6,713 nucleotides of DNA from CAZADA01 sp964636945 (GCA_964636945.1 CAZWVH010000098.1:1-6713); one strand, 5' to 3'; positions 1 to 6,253 are shown, numbered from the stretch's first letter. Notes: generated by a model from the letters alone, not told the origin. Made by a program: numbers and translations.

Positions 1-256
1 TCAGCTTGACCAGAGGCGTTCCATCAACCGCGCTTTGACGAATGGTTTCGTCAAAAAGAATCACCCCGGAGATCGCGCTCATTCCCTCAGAGCGGAACAA
101 CAATTCGCGATAGTCGCGACGATTGTTCTCCGTGCTGTCCAAGCCAATGGAATCAAAGCGCTTCTTGATCGTGCCCGAGCTTTCGTCGGCAGCCAAAATG
201 CCCTTGCCAGGCGTGACCATGGCCTCGGCGACGGTATGCAGTTGCTCTAAATTCAT
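1..256 (-). CDS. Class I fructose-bisphosphate aldolase, N-terminal part (cut by left edge)
   Basis: This cytoplasmic enzyme of glycolysis and gluconeogenesis reversibly splits fructose 1,6-bisphosphate into dihydroxyacetone phosphate and glyceraldehyde 3-phosphate, using a Schiff-base lysine. The window holds 85 codons, from ATG at 256 to the left edge. They read MNLEQLHTVAEAMVTPGKGI, then LAADESSGTIKKRF, then later RELLFRSEG and GVILFDETI. The GILAADES block with the following IKKRF is the N-terminal hallmark of class I aldolases and carries the conserved active-site Asp. The Schiff-base lysine lies further on, outside the window. A GGGGGAG Shine-Dalgarno sits six bases before the ATG, which fixes the start. 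The gene follows the secreted-protein gene on the same strand after 129 bases, so it may share the pgk transcript or have its own promoter in 257-385. I saw only a weak candidate there (TTGCGA, 17 bases, TTAAAC). The family call is firm. No gene symbol is given because naming varies between class I and class II enzymes. Confidence 0.95.
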   Translation of the reverse strand, partial: MNLEQLHTVAEAMVTPGKGILAADESSGTIKKRFDSIGLDSTENNRRDYRELLFRSEGMSAISGVILFDETIRQSAVDGTPLVKL

Positions 257-385
257 CGTCTTCTCCCCCAAGCTCGCCCGTGCGATTGCTTGTGCCCAGT
301 GGTTTAACCGTGAATCGAAGTTTATCGCAAAGCGGCACGAACGATAAGCATTCCATCAGGCGCAATTCACCGGTTTCTGGCTTAT

Positions 386-1132
386 TTAGGGTAAGGTCAC
401 GGCCGCAAACACGCCGCCATCCGCGTCCGCCGCCAAAGTGACATCCAAGTCCTGGTCGCCCGCGCACGTGCGCAAGGTCCACCGCTCGGCCCACGTCTCC
501 ACCAATTCGCTATCACCCAATGTGGCGCCTCCGGCCGCCTGGATGTAAGTCTCAGGGTCGGTCGCCCCGATGAGCGTGGTGTTCACCACGGCGAAGTCGG
601 GATTGGCATCGCTGCAGTCATGGCCGAGCACTTTGGCGGCGATGGCCACTTGGCGCAGATAGTCTTCCTGAAAGCCCGCGACCGTGCGCGTTTCGCCGGG
701 CAATCCGATGCTGATCTGCGCAATCTCACTGGCGGTGGGGACCAGATAAACGAACACATTGTGGGTGATGTTCGGCTGATCACAGCCTTCGGCGCGATAC
801 CGCTCGCGGATGATGTCCACCATTTCGAACTGCTCGAATTCCTTGGTCATGTGAGCATCCAAGGCCGACAGGTGCGTTCCCTCAATGCGTTCCAGCGTGC
901 GGGTGTTTTCTGGACACAGTCCGACAATTTGAACGTCGAGCTCCTTAACTGCGCCGTTCACGTAGGTCGCGAAGGACTGCGTGGCGTCCTCGCCCTTGTC
1001 GAGCACATAGGCGGTGACGGGCTCTGGAGCATCGCGCATGTGAGCGGGCAACCGCACTTGCGCTTCGGCGCTGTGGGACATTGCCGTCACTGCACCCAAC
1101 GCGCCGAGCGCCACACACACTGGTTTACTCAT
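386..1132 (-). CDS. Secreted protein of unknown function with four cysteines, between pgk and aldolase
   Basis: I do not recognise a named family. The 248-residue product starts with a short basic end and a hydrophobic stretch that finishes in SHSAEA (residues 19-24), a good signal peptidase I site before Gln25, so it is probably periplasmic. The mature part has exactly four cysteines (73, 117, 173, 223), an even number compatible with two disulfides. The C-terminal segment (about 213-240, WAERWTLRTC then an Asp/Gly-rich stretch) resembles an ending I recall from uncharacterised secreted proteins of Caulobacter relatives (W-x-E-x-W, Cys, then GG). That resemblance is from memory and not a domain assignment. 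The start is supported by an AGGGG ribosome site that overlaps the pgk stop codon. Only nine bases separate the two genes, so they are almost certainly co-transcribed and may be translationally coupled. There are no membrane helices after the signal peptide and no catalytic motif that I can identify. The reading frame is solid and the function unknown. Confidence 0.85.
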   Translation of the reverse strand: MSKPVCVALGALGAVTAMSHSAEAQVRLPAHMRDAPEPVTAYVLDKGEDATQSFATYVNGAVKELDVQIVGLCPENTRTLERIEGTHLSALDAHMTKEFEQFEMVDIIRERYRAEGCDQPNITHNVFVYLVPTASEIAQISIGLPGETRTVAGFQEDYLRQVAIAAKVLGHDCSDANPDFAVVNTTLIGATDPETYIQAAGGATLGDSELVETWAERWTLRTCAGDQDLDVTLAADADGGVFAAVTLP

Positions 1133-1141
1133 CGCGATCCC

Positions 1142-2344
1142 CTACGCGCTGACTTGGGTTGTCTTCAACACTTCAACCCCTGGCAGGGCCCGCCCTTCGA
1201 GCCATTCCAGGAACGCGCCGCCTGCAGTGGACACAAAGGTAAAGTCGTCGGTGACGCCGGCATGATTGAGCGCCGCAACGGTATCCCCACCGCCAGCCAC
1301 TGAGACCAGCTCGCCAGCGCGTGTGCGCTGTGCGGCGAATTTAGCGGCCTCCACTGTGGCGGTGTCAAAAGGCGGCAGTTCAAACGCGCCGAGCGGACCG
1401 TTCCACACCACGGTTTTGGCCTCGGCAATCACATCAGCCAAGGCATCCACAGAGGCGGGTCCGATATCCAAGATCATGTCGTCATCGCCAATTTGATCGA
1501 TCGGTTTAACCCGATGCGGAGCATGGGCTTCGAACTTCGAGGCCACCACGCCATCCACCGGTAACAGGACGCGGTGGCCGGCCGCCTCTGCGGCGATTTC
1601 GATTTCCCGTGCGGTCTGCAGATAATCGCGCTCACACAAGGAATTGCCGATTTCCATCCCGTGGGCCGCGACAAAGGTGTTGGCCATGCCGCCACCCACT
1701 GCAACCACATCAGCTTTTTTCACAAGGTTGGTCAGAACATCGATCTTGGTGGACACCTTTGCCCCGCCCACCACGGCAACGACCGGCCGAGCCGGCGAGG
1801 ACAGCGCTTGGCCAAGATGATCAAGCTCACGCTCCATCGCTTTGCCGGCGCAAGAGGGCAGCAATTGGGCCACGCCCACAGTGGACGCATGGGCCCGATG
1901 GGCCGCTGAAAACGCATCATTGACGAAGGCGTCGGCATTGGCGGCGAGCGCAGCGGCGAACTCCGGGTCGTTCGCCTCCTCGCCAGCATGAAAGCGGGTG
2001 TTTTCAAGGAGCAGGACTTCGCCGTCCGCCAGAGCATTCACTGCGCCGGACGCACGCGCGCCCACGCAATCTTCCGCAAACCGGACAGGCGCATCGATCA
2101 AGCGCGACAGCGGTCCAACGACGGGCGCCAGCGACATGTCAGGGACCCGTTCTCCTTTGGGACGGCCAAAATGCGCGCACAAGATCACTTTCGCGCCCCG
2201 ATCGCGCAGCGCCGCAATGGTGGGCAAGGCTGCGCGAAGGCGCGTATCGTCCGTGACCTCGCCCCGATCCATGGGCACATTGAAGTCCACACGCACCAAG
2301 ACGCGCTTTCCAGCGAGCGGCAAATCCTCAATCCGGCGAAACAT
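1142..2344 (-). CDS. pgk: Phosphoglycerate kinase
   Basis: This cytoplasmic glycolytic enzyme transfers the acyl phosphate of 1,3-bisphosphoglycerate to ADP, giving 3-phosphoglycerate and ATP; in gluconeogenesis it runs in reverse. The 400-residue length is normal for bacteria. Hallmarks occur in order: RVDFNVP (18-24) and HFGRPKG (58-64) for phosphoglycerate binding; LLLENTRFH (111-119); FVNDAFSAAHRAHAS (140-154); VVGGAKVSTK (191-200); WNGPLGAFE (314-322); and the nucleotide-site GGGDT (351-355), followed by STAGGAFLEWLEG (372-384). I chose ATG 2344 because MFRRIEDLPLAGKRVLVRVD matches the usual N-terminus. An in-frame GTG at 2371 would add nine residues (MNRRKNGAA) not expected for the family, although the ribosome site before ATG 2344 (a GGGG run) is weak, so the longer form cannot be fully excluded. 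The gene lies 91 bases after trcR on the same strand and 9 bases before the secreted-protein gene. Confidence 0.98.
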   Translation of the reverse strand: MFRRIEDLPLAGKRVLVRVDFNVPMDRGEVTDDTRLRAALPTIAALRDRGAKVILCAHFGRPKGERVPDMSLAPVVGPLSRLIDAPVRFAEDCVGARASGAVNALADGEVLLLENTRFHAGEEANDPEFAAALAANADAFVNDAFSAAHRAHASTVGVAQLLPSCAGKAMERELDHLGQALSSPARPVVAVVGGAKVSTKIDVLTNLVKKADVVAVGGGMANTFVAAHGMEIGNSLCERDYLQTAREIEIAAEAAGHRVLLPVDGVVASKFEAHAPHRVKPIDQIGDDDMILDIGPASVDALADVIAEAKTVVWNGPLGAFELPPFDTATVEAAKFAAQRTRAGELVSVAGGGDTVAALNHAGVTDDFTFVSTAGGAFLEWLEGRALPGVEVLKTTQVSA

Positions 2345-2404
2345 GGCTGCCCCATTTTTGCGACGATTCACTTGGGCCTAGCCGCCCGTCATCGCTGATG
2401 CAAT

Positions 2405-2436
2405 GGCGCAAAGCGGATAGCCAACAATTTTGCGCC
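2405..2436 (-). repeat. 8-bp perfect inverted repeat between trcR and pgk
   Basis: GGCGCAAA at 2405-2412 is matched perfectly by TTTGCGCC at 2429-2436, with a 16-base loop. The outer arm touches the last base of the trcR stop codon. In RNA from the minus strand this could form a hairpin straight after trcR. No run of U follows, so it does not look like a classical intrinsic terminator. It could be an RNA-processing or stabilising stem between the two genes, or a protein-binding site. Confidence 0.4.
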
Positions 2437-3185
2437 TAACGCGAGGCGTCATCCTCGTCTTCATCCTCAGAGCGCGACCCGCCGCCAAGGCTGGCAAACA
2501 CTGAGTCCGCATCAGGTTCATCATTGTCCGACGGAGCGCGGTGGTCATCGTCGGCGCTGTCAGACACGGGCGAGGCGGCATCATTGGCAAAATCACCGGC
2601 GGGCTGAAGCGTTGCACCTTCGTCCACGGGACCTTCAGCCTCGATCATGGCTTTGCGTTTCGAGGCCGCCTTCGTGACCACATTGTCGAGTTCGATCTGG
2701 GAACAGAGCCCTAAGGCCACCGGATCTTGGGGTTGAATATTGCTGGCGTTCCAATGGGTGCGATCGCGCACGGATTCGATGGTGACCTTTGTGGTGCCCA
2801 ACAATTTGCCGATTTGGCTGATGGGCACTTCGGGGTGGTTTTTGAGCATCCACGCAATGGCGTTCGGGCGTTCTTGGCGTTTGGACAACGGCGTGTAGCG
2901 GCGCGTGCGCTTCTGTTTGTGTTTTTTGAGCACGTCGTCACTGATGTTCTTTTTCAGCTGCAGCTTGTGATTGGCGTCGGCCTCGGCGCGCTCCAATTCC
3001 TCGCGGCTGAGCTGACCATTGGCGATGGGGTCAGCGCCGCGCACGCCGCCGAGCACGTCGCCATCGGCAATGCCTTTCACCTCCAGCGGATGCAATCCGC
3101 AGAAGTCAGCGACTTGCTCAAAGGTGAGCGCTGTGTTGTCAATCAGCCAAACGGCTGTCGCCTTTGGCATGAGAACGTCCGCCAT
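2436..3185 (-). CDS. trcR: DUF1013 family cell-cycle transcription regulator TrcR
   Basis: This is a member of the DUF1013 family, found in Alphaproteobacteria and annotated as cell-cycle transcriptional regulator TrcR. The family signature is clear: MADVLMPKATAVWLIDNTAL, then TFEQVADFCGLHPLEVKGIADGD (21-43), DPIANGQLSREELERAEAD (52-70), a basic block with KKHKQKRTRRYTPLSKRQ (87-104), and a helix-turn-helix-like stretch PISQIGKLLGTTKVTIESVRDRTHWN (121-146). The first part also looks like a helix-turn-helix (about 21-40). The conserved core ends near residue 183. After that comes a low-complexity acidic tail (184-249) with about 21 Asp/Glu in 66 residues, ending SEDEDEDDASR. I chose ATG 3185 because it begins the conserved MADVLMPKAT and has a strong AAGGAG six bases upstream. 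The same frame is open further upstream, but those residues do not match the family. The gene follows the quinone oxidoreductase after 176 bases and precedes pgk. The family call is firm; the exact targets in this organism are unknown. Confidence 0.93.
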   Translation of the reverse strand: MADVLMPKATAVWLIDNTALTFEQVADFCGLHPLEVKGIADGDVLGGVRGADPIANGQLSREELERAEADANHKLQLKKNISDDVLKKHKQKRTRRYTPLSKRQERPNAIAWMLKNHPEVPISQIGKLLGTTKVTIESVRDRTHWNASNIQPQDPVALGLCSQIELDNVVTKAASKRKAMIEAEGPVDEGATLQPAGDFANDAASPVSDSADDDHRAPSDNDEPDADSVFASLGGGSRSEDEDEDDASR

Positions 3186-3361
3186 TGATGGCTCCTTTAT
3201 GTGTTTTTCCATAACACTTGGTCTGATCCGGTCACGCCCGTCAAAACCCGACACACTTCGATCAATCCAAGCGTCGTCGCAGCTCATTTACACCGGCGCG
3301 ACGCGGGAATGTTGGCTATAGAGTAAATCACATTCGGTTTGGCGCAAATGCCCGATGCCAT
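3186..3361 (-). promoter_or_regulatory. trcR leader and probable promoter region
   Basis: These 176 non-coding bases lie between the quinone oxidoreductase stop and the trcR start. The trcR ribosome site AAGGAG (minus strand, 3197-3192) is strong. A few bases upstream, 3201-3217 can fold into a 5-bp hairpin (GTGTT / AACAC, 7-base loop) that ends close to the ribosome site. A TTGACGG sequence on the minus strand (3244-3238) matches the -35 part of the Caulobacter housekeeping promoter consensus, but I see no matching -10 at the right distance. An independent promoter here is therefore plausible and unproven. No GANTC or paired TTAA CtrA-type site is visible. Confidence 0.35.
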
Positions 3362-4351
3362 TTACGGGATGAGCAGGATTTTGCCAGCATGTTCGCCACT
3401 GTCCATCCGCTCATGCGCCCTTTGGACATCGTGGAGCGAGTAGACGCTGTCAATAACCGGTTGCACCAGGCCCTCTTCAATCCAAGGCCATACGTGCGCC
3501 TCCACCGCCGCGATCAACCGCGCCTTTTCTTCAGCCGGCCTCGACCGCAAAACCGATCCCGTCATGGTGAGCCGCTTGAGCATCAGGCGCATTAAATTCA
3601 CCGTGACTTCGGCCCCTTGGAGAAAAGCGATCTGCACCAAGCGGCCGTCCTGGTTCAGAACGGACAAATTCCTCTGCACATAGTCCCCGCCCACCATGTC
3701 GAGGATCACATCGGTCCCACCCGCATCCCGCACGCGCTCAACAAAATCCTCGCGGCGATAATTGATCGCCAACGTGGCGCCGAGCTTTCGACATAGTGCG
3801 CACTTTTCATCGGTTCCCGCCGTGACGATCACCCGCGCACCAAATGCTGTGGCCATTTGGATCGCCATCACACCAATGCCACTTGTCCCGCCATGGATCA
3901 GGACCGTTTCGCCGCGCCGCAAGCGTCCCGCTTCAAACAGATTGGCCCAAACCGTCACCACTGTTTCGGGCAGCGCGGCGGCATCGCGCAAGGACAGCGA
4001 CTTTGGCGCAGGCAGTACAGCGCCCTCATGGGCCAACGCCATGTCGGCATAGCCGCCACCGCTTAACAGAGCGCACACCTCATCGCCCACCGCCCAACGG
4101 TTGACGCCATCGCCGATCGCCTCGACCACGCCCGACACCTCAAGGCCCAGCACGTCGCTCGCCCCCGGCGGCGGTGGATAAAGCCCCTGGCGCTGCAGAA
4201 CATCGGGTCGATTGACGCCCATGCCCCGGCAAGCAATGCGAATCTCATTGGCGCCGGGAAGCGGAACAGTGCGTGCAGAAACAACCAGGGCTGCCGGACC
4301 ACCCGGTTGGGGCGCTGTGACTGCGCGCGGGTCATGATTTTTTTCTAACAT
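3362..4351 (-). CDS. NAD(P)H-quinone oxidoreductase, PIG3 type (zinc-free MDR family)
   Basis: This medium-chain dehydrogenase/reductase resembles the PIG3 / quinone oxidoreductase group, cytoplasmic enzymes that use NADPH to reduce quinones or other activated carbonyls. At 329 residues it has the usual length. Visible marks are GVNRPDVLQRQGLYPPPPGASDVLGLEVSG (45-74), the signature of the PIG3 group; the cofactor-binding turn HGGTSGIGVMAIQMA in the Rossmann fold (153-167); DVILDMVGGDY (214-224); and the C-terminal HAGKILLIP (321-329). No structural-zinc cysteine cluster is present, as expected for zinc-free quinone reductases. ATG 4351 gives MLEKNHDPRAVTAPQPGGP, a few residues longer than usual at the start, with only a poor ribosome site; I see no better in-frame start. 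The gene is transcribed away from the DUF1192 gene and is the first of the minus-strand run. The physiological substrate cannot be told from sequence. Confidence 0.93.
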   Translation of the reverse strand: MLEKNHDPRAVTAPQPGGPAALVVSARTVPLPGANEIRIACRGMGVNRPDVLQRQGLYPPPPGASDVLGLEVSGVVEAIGDGVNRWAVGDEVCALLSGGGYADMALAHEGAVLPAPKSLSLRDAAALPETVVTVWANLFEAGRLRRGETVLIHGGTSGIGVMAIQMATAFGARVIVTAGTDEKCALCRKLGATLAINYRREDFVERVRDAGGTDVILDMVGGDYVQRNLSVLNQDGRLVQIAFLQGAEVTVNLMRLMLKRLTMTGSVLRSRPAEEKARLIAAVEAHVWPWIEEGLVQPVIDSVYSLHDVQRAHERMDSGEHAGKILLIP

Positions 4352-4441
4352 TTGATCAGACCACCATCGCCTTCCGTCCTTTAATCGCGCTATATTGGCA
4401 AGTCAGGCAACTGACAGGCCAGCGAGCCGCGGAGGGAAATC
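4352..4441. promoter_or_regulatory. Divergent promoter region with a GNRA-loop hairpin
   Basis: These 90 bases separate the start codons of the quinone oxidoreductase (minus) and the DUF1192 gene (plus), so both promoters must lie here or in the coding ends. On the plus strand TATATT (4391-4396) is a reasonable -10 box, though no good -35 accompanies it. Just after it, GTCAG-GCAA-CTGAC (4402-4415) forms a 5-bp stem closed by a GCAA tetraloop of the stable GNRA class. That places it at about the first bases of the transcript if the -10 is real. GGAGGG (4431-4436) is the DUF1192 ribosome site, five bases before the ATG. Confidence 0.45.
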
Positions 4442-4633
4442 ATGTTCGATGAGGACGGACAAACACCGCAATCTGCGCAAATAGCAATTGGCGATAATTT
4501 GGCGATCTTGTCCATTGATGATCTGCGCTCCCGGCGTGAGCTTCTCCTTGCCGAGATCGAGCGGGTCGACGCTGAGTTGTCGTCGAAGCGGGCTGGAAAG
4601 GCAGCGGCCGAGGCGTTTTTTACCAATCACTAG
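4442..4633 (+). CDS. DUF1192 family small protein
   Basis: This 63-residue protein belongs to DUF1192, a small alphaproteobacterial family of unknown function. The typical pattern is present: an acidic start (MFDEDGQ), a short IAIGDNLAILSIDDLRSR segment (15-31), then a charged helix with heptad-like spacing (RRELLLAEIERVDAELSSKR, 31-50) that could form a short coiled coil, and an Ala-rich end (AGKAAAEAFF). There is no signal peptide or membrane segment, so it is probably cytoplasmic. A strong GGAGGG ribosome site supports the start. It lies upstream of rcdA on the same strand, with 123 bases between them. In my recollection this family is often found beside DUF1465/RcdA genes, but its role is not known and I do not assign one. 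Confidence 0.88.
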   Translation: MFDEDGQTPQSAQIAIGDNLAILSIDDLRSRRELLLAEIERVDAELSSKRAGKAAAEAFFTNH

Positions 4634-4634
4634 C

Positions 4635-4650
4635 TGGCAGAGCGCTGCCA
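4635..4650 (+). repeat. Short hairpin after the DUF1192 stop codon
   Basis: TGGCAG-AGCG-CTGCCA is a perfect 6-bp stem with a 4-base loop that begins two bases after the TAG stop. It lacks a following U run, so it is at best a weak terminator or a processing/stability element in a transcript that may continue into rcdA. Confidence 0.35.
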
Positions 4651-4662
4651 TTGGCGCCGCGA

Positions 4663-4711
4663 TTGCAGTGAGCGTGGTTGGACGTCTATAGGGACGTGGG
4701 GCGTGCGACTC
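4663..4711 (+). promoter_or_regulatory. Possible rcdA promoter with a GANTC site
   Basis: TTGCAG (4663-4668) and TATAGG (4687-4692) are spaced 18 bases apart and could be -35 and -10 boxes for rcdA, giving a leader of roughly 55-60 bases. A GACTC (4707-4711), a CcrM-type methylation sequence, falls near the expected start of transcription. Both matches are short and could be chance; the gene may instead be read from the DUF1192 promoter. Confidence 0.25.
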
Positions 4712-4756
4712 ACTTTGGGCGCATGAAAGCAGGCGTTGGCGCAACGAGGCGGGCAA

Positions 4757-5269
4757 ATGGCGACGGAACCTTTTCCAAATTCACCGACGGAGTTTGCCAG
4801 GTCCGATTTGTTTCAACGCACCTATGCTGAAGGCATGGGCTTGGTTGAAGAAACCGCCGAATTTCTCGAAGGGCCCGGACGAGACATCTCAAAGGAACTG
4901 TCCCGCGATGGGGCCTTGGCTTACGCCAATTACAGCATGCGCCTCACCACGCGTTTGATGCACATTGCGTCATGGTTGCTGGTGCAGCGCGCAGTCCGTG
5001 ATGGCGATATGACGGCCGAGGAAGCGCGCGCGGAGCGATATCGGCTGATGGATGACGACGTCGATGAGGACGATATGGACGGGGCCGTGGACGAACTGCC
5101 CGGCGAGCTTATCGAACTGACGGGACGTTGTGACTCACTGTTTTCGCGCCTGTTGCGCTTGGACGAGCGGTTGAACAATCGCGCCCAGAGGCGCAGCACG
5201 GAACCAAATCCTGTGGCGCGCCAGATTGCGGACCTGCACGCTGCGTTGGTTGCGCGCGACCGGCACTGA
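4757..5269 (+). CDS. rcdA: RcdA-like proteolysis adaptor (DUF1465)
   Basis: The protein belongs to DUF1465, the family of Caulobacter RcdA. RcdA is a cytoplasmic adaptor that, with CpdR and PopA, delivers the master regulator CtrA and other substrates to the ClpXP protease during the cell cycle. The 170-residue product has the family pattern: FARSDLFQRTYAEGMGLVEETAEFLEGPGR (13-42), then ALAYANYSMRLTTRLMHIASWLLVQRAV (53-80), the long amphipathic helix that is the strongest mark, and a C-terminal helical part (PGELIELTGRCDSLFSRLLRLDERL, 115-139). An acidic segment (about 99-106, DDDVDEDD) lies between them. I chose ATG 4757 over an upstream TTG at 4736 because GAGG lies seven bases before the ATG. 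There are no membrane segments. The gene follows DUF1192 and ends 63 bases before the convergent outer-membrane protein gene. The family call is firm; function is inferred from the Caulobacter homologue. Confidence 0.88.
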   Translation: MATEPFPNSPTEFARSDLFQRTYAEGMGLVEETAEFLEGPGRDISKELSRDGALAYANYSMRLTTRLMHIASWLLVQRAVRDGDMTAEEARAERYRLMDDDVDEDDMDGAVDELPGELIELTGRCDSLFSRLLRLDERLNNRAQRRSTEPNPVARQIADLHAALVARDRH

Positions 5270-5332
5270 AGTCTGACCAGATTTTTTTGCGAGTAGAACA
5301 GTGATCACAGAAGGCCAATAAGTCTTCGCGGA

Positions 5333-6187
5333 TCAGTATTCCCAAGCGATCGACATGCCCACAAACTGTTCGTTGGCCTGATAACCATAGGCGCTGTATT
5401 CGCGATATGTCGCCGCCAGAGCGATGTTGGCCAAACCGTAGCGCCAAGCCACGCCTGCTTGCGCATCGCCCACCAACACCATGTCCTCCACAGCCATGCC
5501 CCCATCCGAAACAAATGCGGACGAACGCGGCTTCCAGGTGAGCGCTTGGGCGTCGGCGCCGATAAACAGAAACCAACTGCCATCGGCCATGGGCCGGCCG
5601 TCACTCACCAAGCCCTTGCCGAACCGCACCAGAGCACTGGCCTGAGCGCCGGTTCCGCCCAGGCTGTCCACGTTCACATTGGCCTTAGATGAGACGTCAA
5701 TGCCGAAACTGCCAAAATTCTGAGACGGGACGAGCTGGCGCGCATTTTCGCCCTGCAGATTGCCATACCCAATTTCCGACGGCTGAGCGAGACCGCCCGC
5801 CCACTGCGTCACGCGATCACGCGCTGGCATGGCGGCAATGAATTCCGGTTGGTCAAACCGCGTATTGGCGTTTGTGCGGGCCACAGTGCGATCCAGCCGG
5901 TCCACCCACAATCGGTCGCGGCCCACAAACTGTAAGCCATCAGACGGCCCACGCGCTGATTGCAGCCAAGACAACCCAAGAGCAGAAACGCCATATTGGT
6001 CGGCGGGATTACTTGCACTTGAATTGAGCAAATCAGCTGCATCTTGCGCCGACAACCGTCTTGCTGACGCCGTGCTGTCGGGTTTATCGTCACCAAATGA
6101 AGCGTGAGGAAATACAAAAGAAAGAGCCGCGCCAGCAACCGCGCTTAAGGCTAGTGAAGCCGACAATGTCTTGGCGCTATTGCGCAT
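5333..6187 (-). CDS. Probable outer-membrane protein, LpxR-like C-terminal part
   Basis: The 284-residue product has an N-terminal signal peptide (MRNSAKTLSASLALSAVAGAALSF, then a likely cut in or after HASFG at 28-32), so it is exported. Residues about 33-160 are polar and unrecognised. From about 160 on, alternating polar/hydrophobic strands with turns appear, such as ASALVRFGKG (183-192), SWFLFIGADAQALTW (204-218), VLVGDAQAGVAWRYG (237-251) and FVGMSIAWEY at the end, as in a beta-barrel with an aromatic C-terminal strand. The GADAQAL and GDAQAGVAWR pieces resemble the C-terminal part of LpxR/DUF2219 proteins, which include lipid A 3'-O-deacylases. The mature protein has no histidine and no cysteine, so LpxR-type catalysis with its active-site His is not expected. 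ATG 6187 gives a clean signal peptide but a poor ribosome site; a GTG at 6199 is the alternative. The gene converges with rcdA. The envelope location is likely and the family link tentative. Confidence 0.65.
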   Translation of the reverse strand: MRNSAKTLSASLALSAVAGAALSFVFPHASFGDDKPDSTASARRLSAQDAADLLNSSASNPADQYGVSALGLSWLQSARGPSDGLQFVGRDRLWVDRLDRTVARTNANTRFDQPEFIAAMPARDRVTQWAGGLAQPSEIGYGNLQGENARQLVPSQNFGSFGIDVSSKANVNVDSLGGTGAQASALVRFGKGLVSDGRPMADGSWFLFIGADAQALTWKPRSSAFVSDGGMAVEDMVLVGDAQAGVAWRYGLANIALAATYREYSAYGYQANEQFVGMSIAWEY

Positions 6188-6223
6188 AGCAATGCACACC
6201 CCGCATTAATTGGCCTTTCCCAG

Positions 6224-6253
6224 TCAAACTGTATGCGATTCGAATCAAACTGT
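6224..6253 (+). promoter_or_regulatory. Direct repeats TCAAACTGT spaced 21 bases, upstream of the outer-membrane protein gene
   Basis: TCAAACTGT occurs at 6224-6232 and again at 6245-6253, identical over nine bases and 21 bases apart from start to start (about two turns of the helix). They lie 37-66 bases upstream of the start codon at 6187, where an activator or repressor of this gene would bind. The spacing on one face of the DNA fits a dimeric regulator that binds direct repeats, such as an OmpR-type response regulator, but no specific protein can be named. Confidence 0.45.
6237..6246. promoter_or_regulatory. Overlapping pair of GANTC sites (GATTCGAATC palindrome)
   Basis: GATTC (6237-6241) is followed at once by GAATC (6242-6246), making a perfect 10-base palindrome with two sites of the type methylated by the cell-cycle methyltransferase CcrM. 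It lies between and partly over the two TCAAACTGT repeats. In Caulobacter relatives GANTC methylation can affect promoters through GcrA. Here that is an inference from position only. Confidence 0.4.

Noticed and set aside
301..309. GGTTTAACC near-palindrome with a nearby GAATC, as a possible CtrA-type site before aldolase
   Set aside because: Only a single half-site-like TTAA sequence is present, without the second half at the expected spacing.
620..1303. Long plus-strand open frame (227 codons) opposite the secreted-protein and pgk genes
   Set aside because: It lies antisense to two well-supported genes and has no recognisable domain; it is a shadow of the high-GC codon pattern on the other strand.
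5270..5332. T-run (5282-5288) and GTGATCAC palindrome (5301-5308) between convergent rcdA and the outer-membrane protein gene
   Set aside because: Only a 4-bp stem with a 2-base loop precedes the T-run, too weak to call an intrinsic terminator, and the 8-base palindrome is short enough to be chance.
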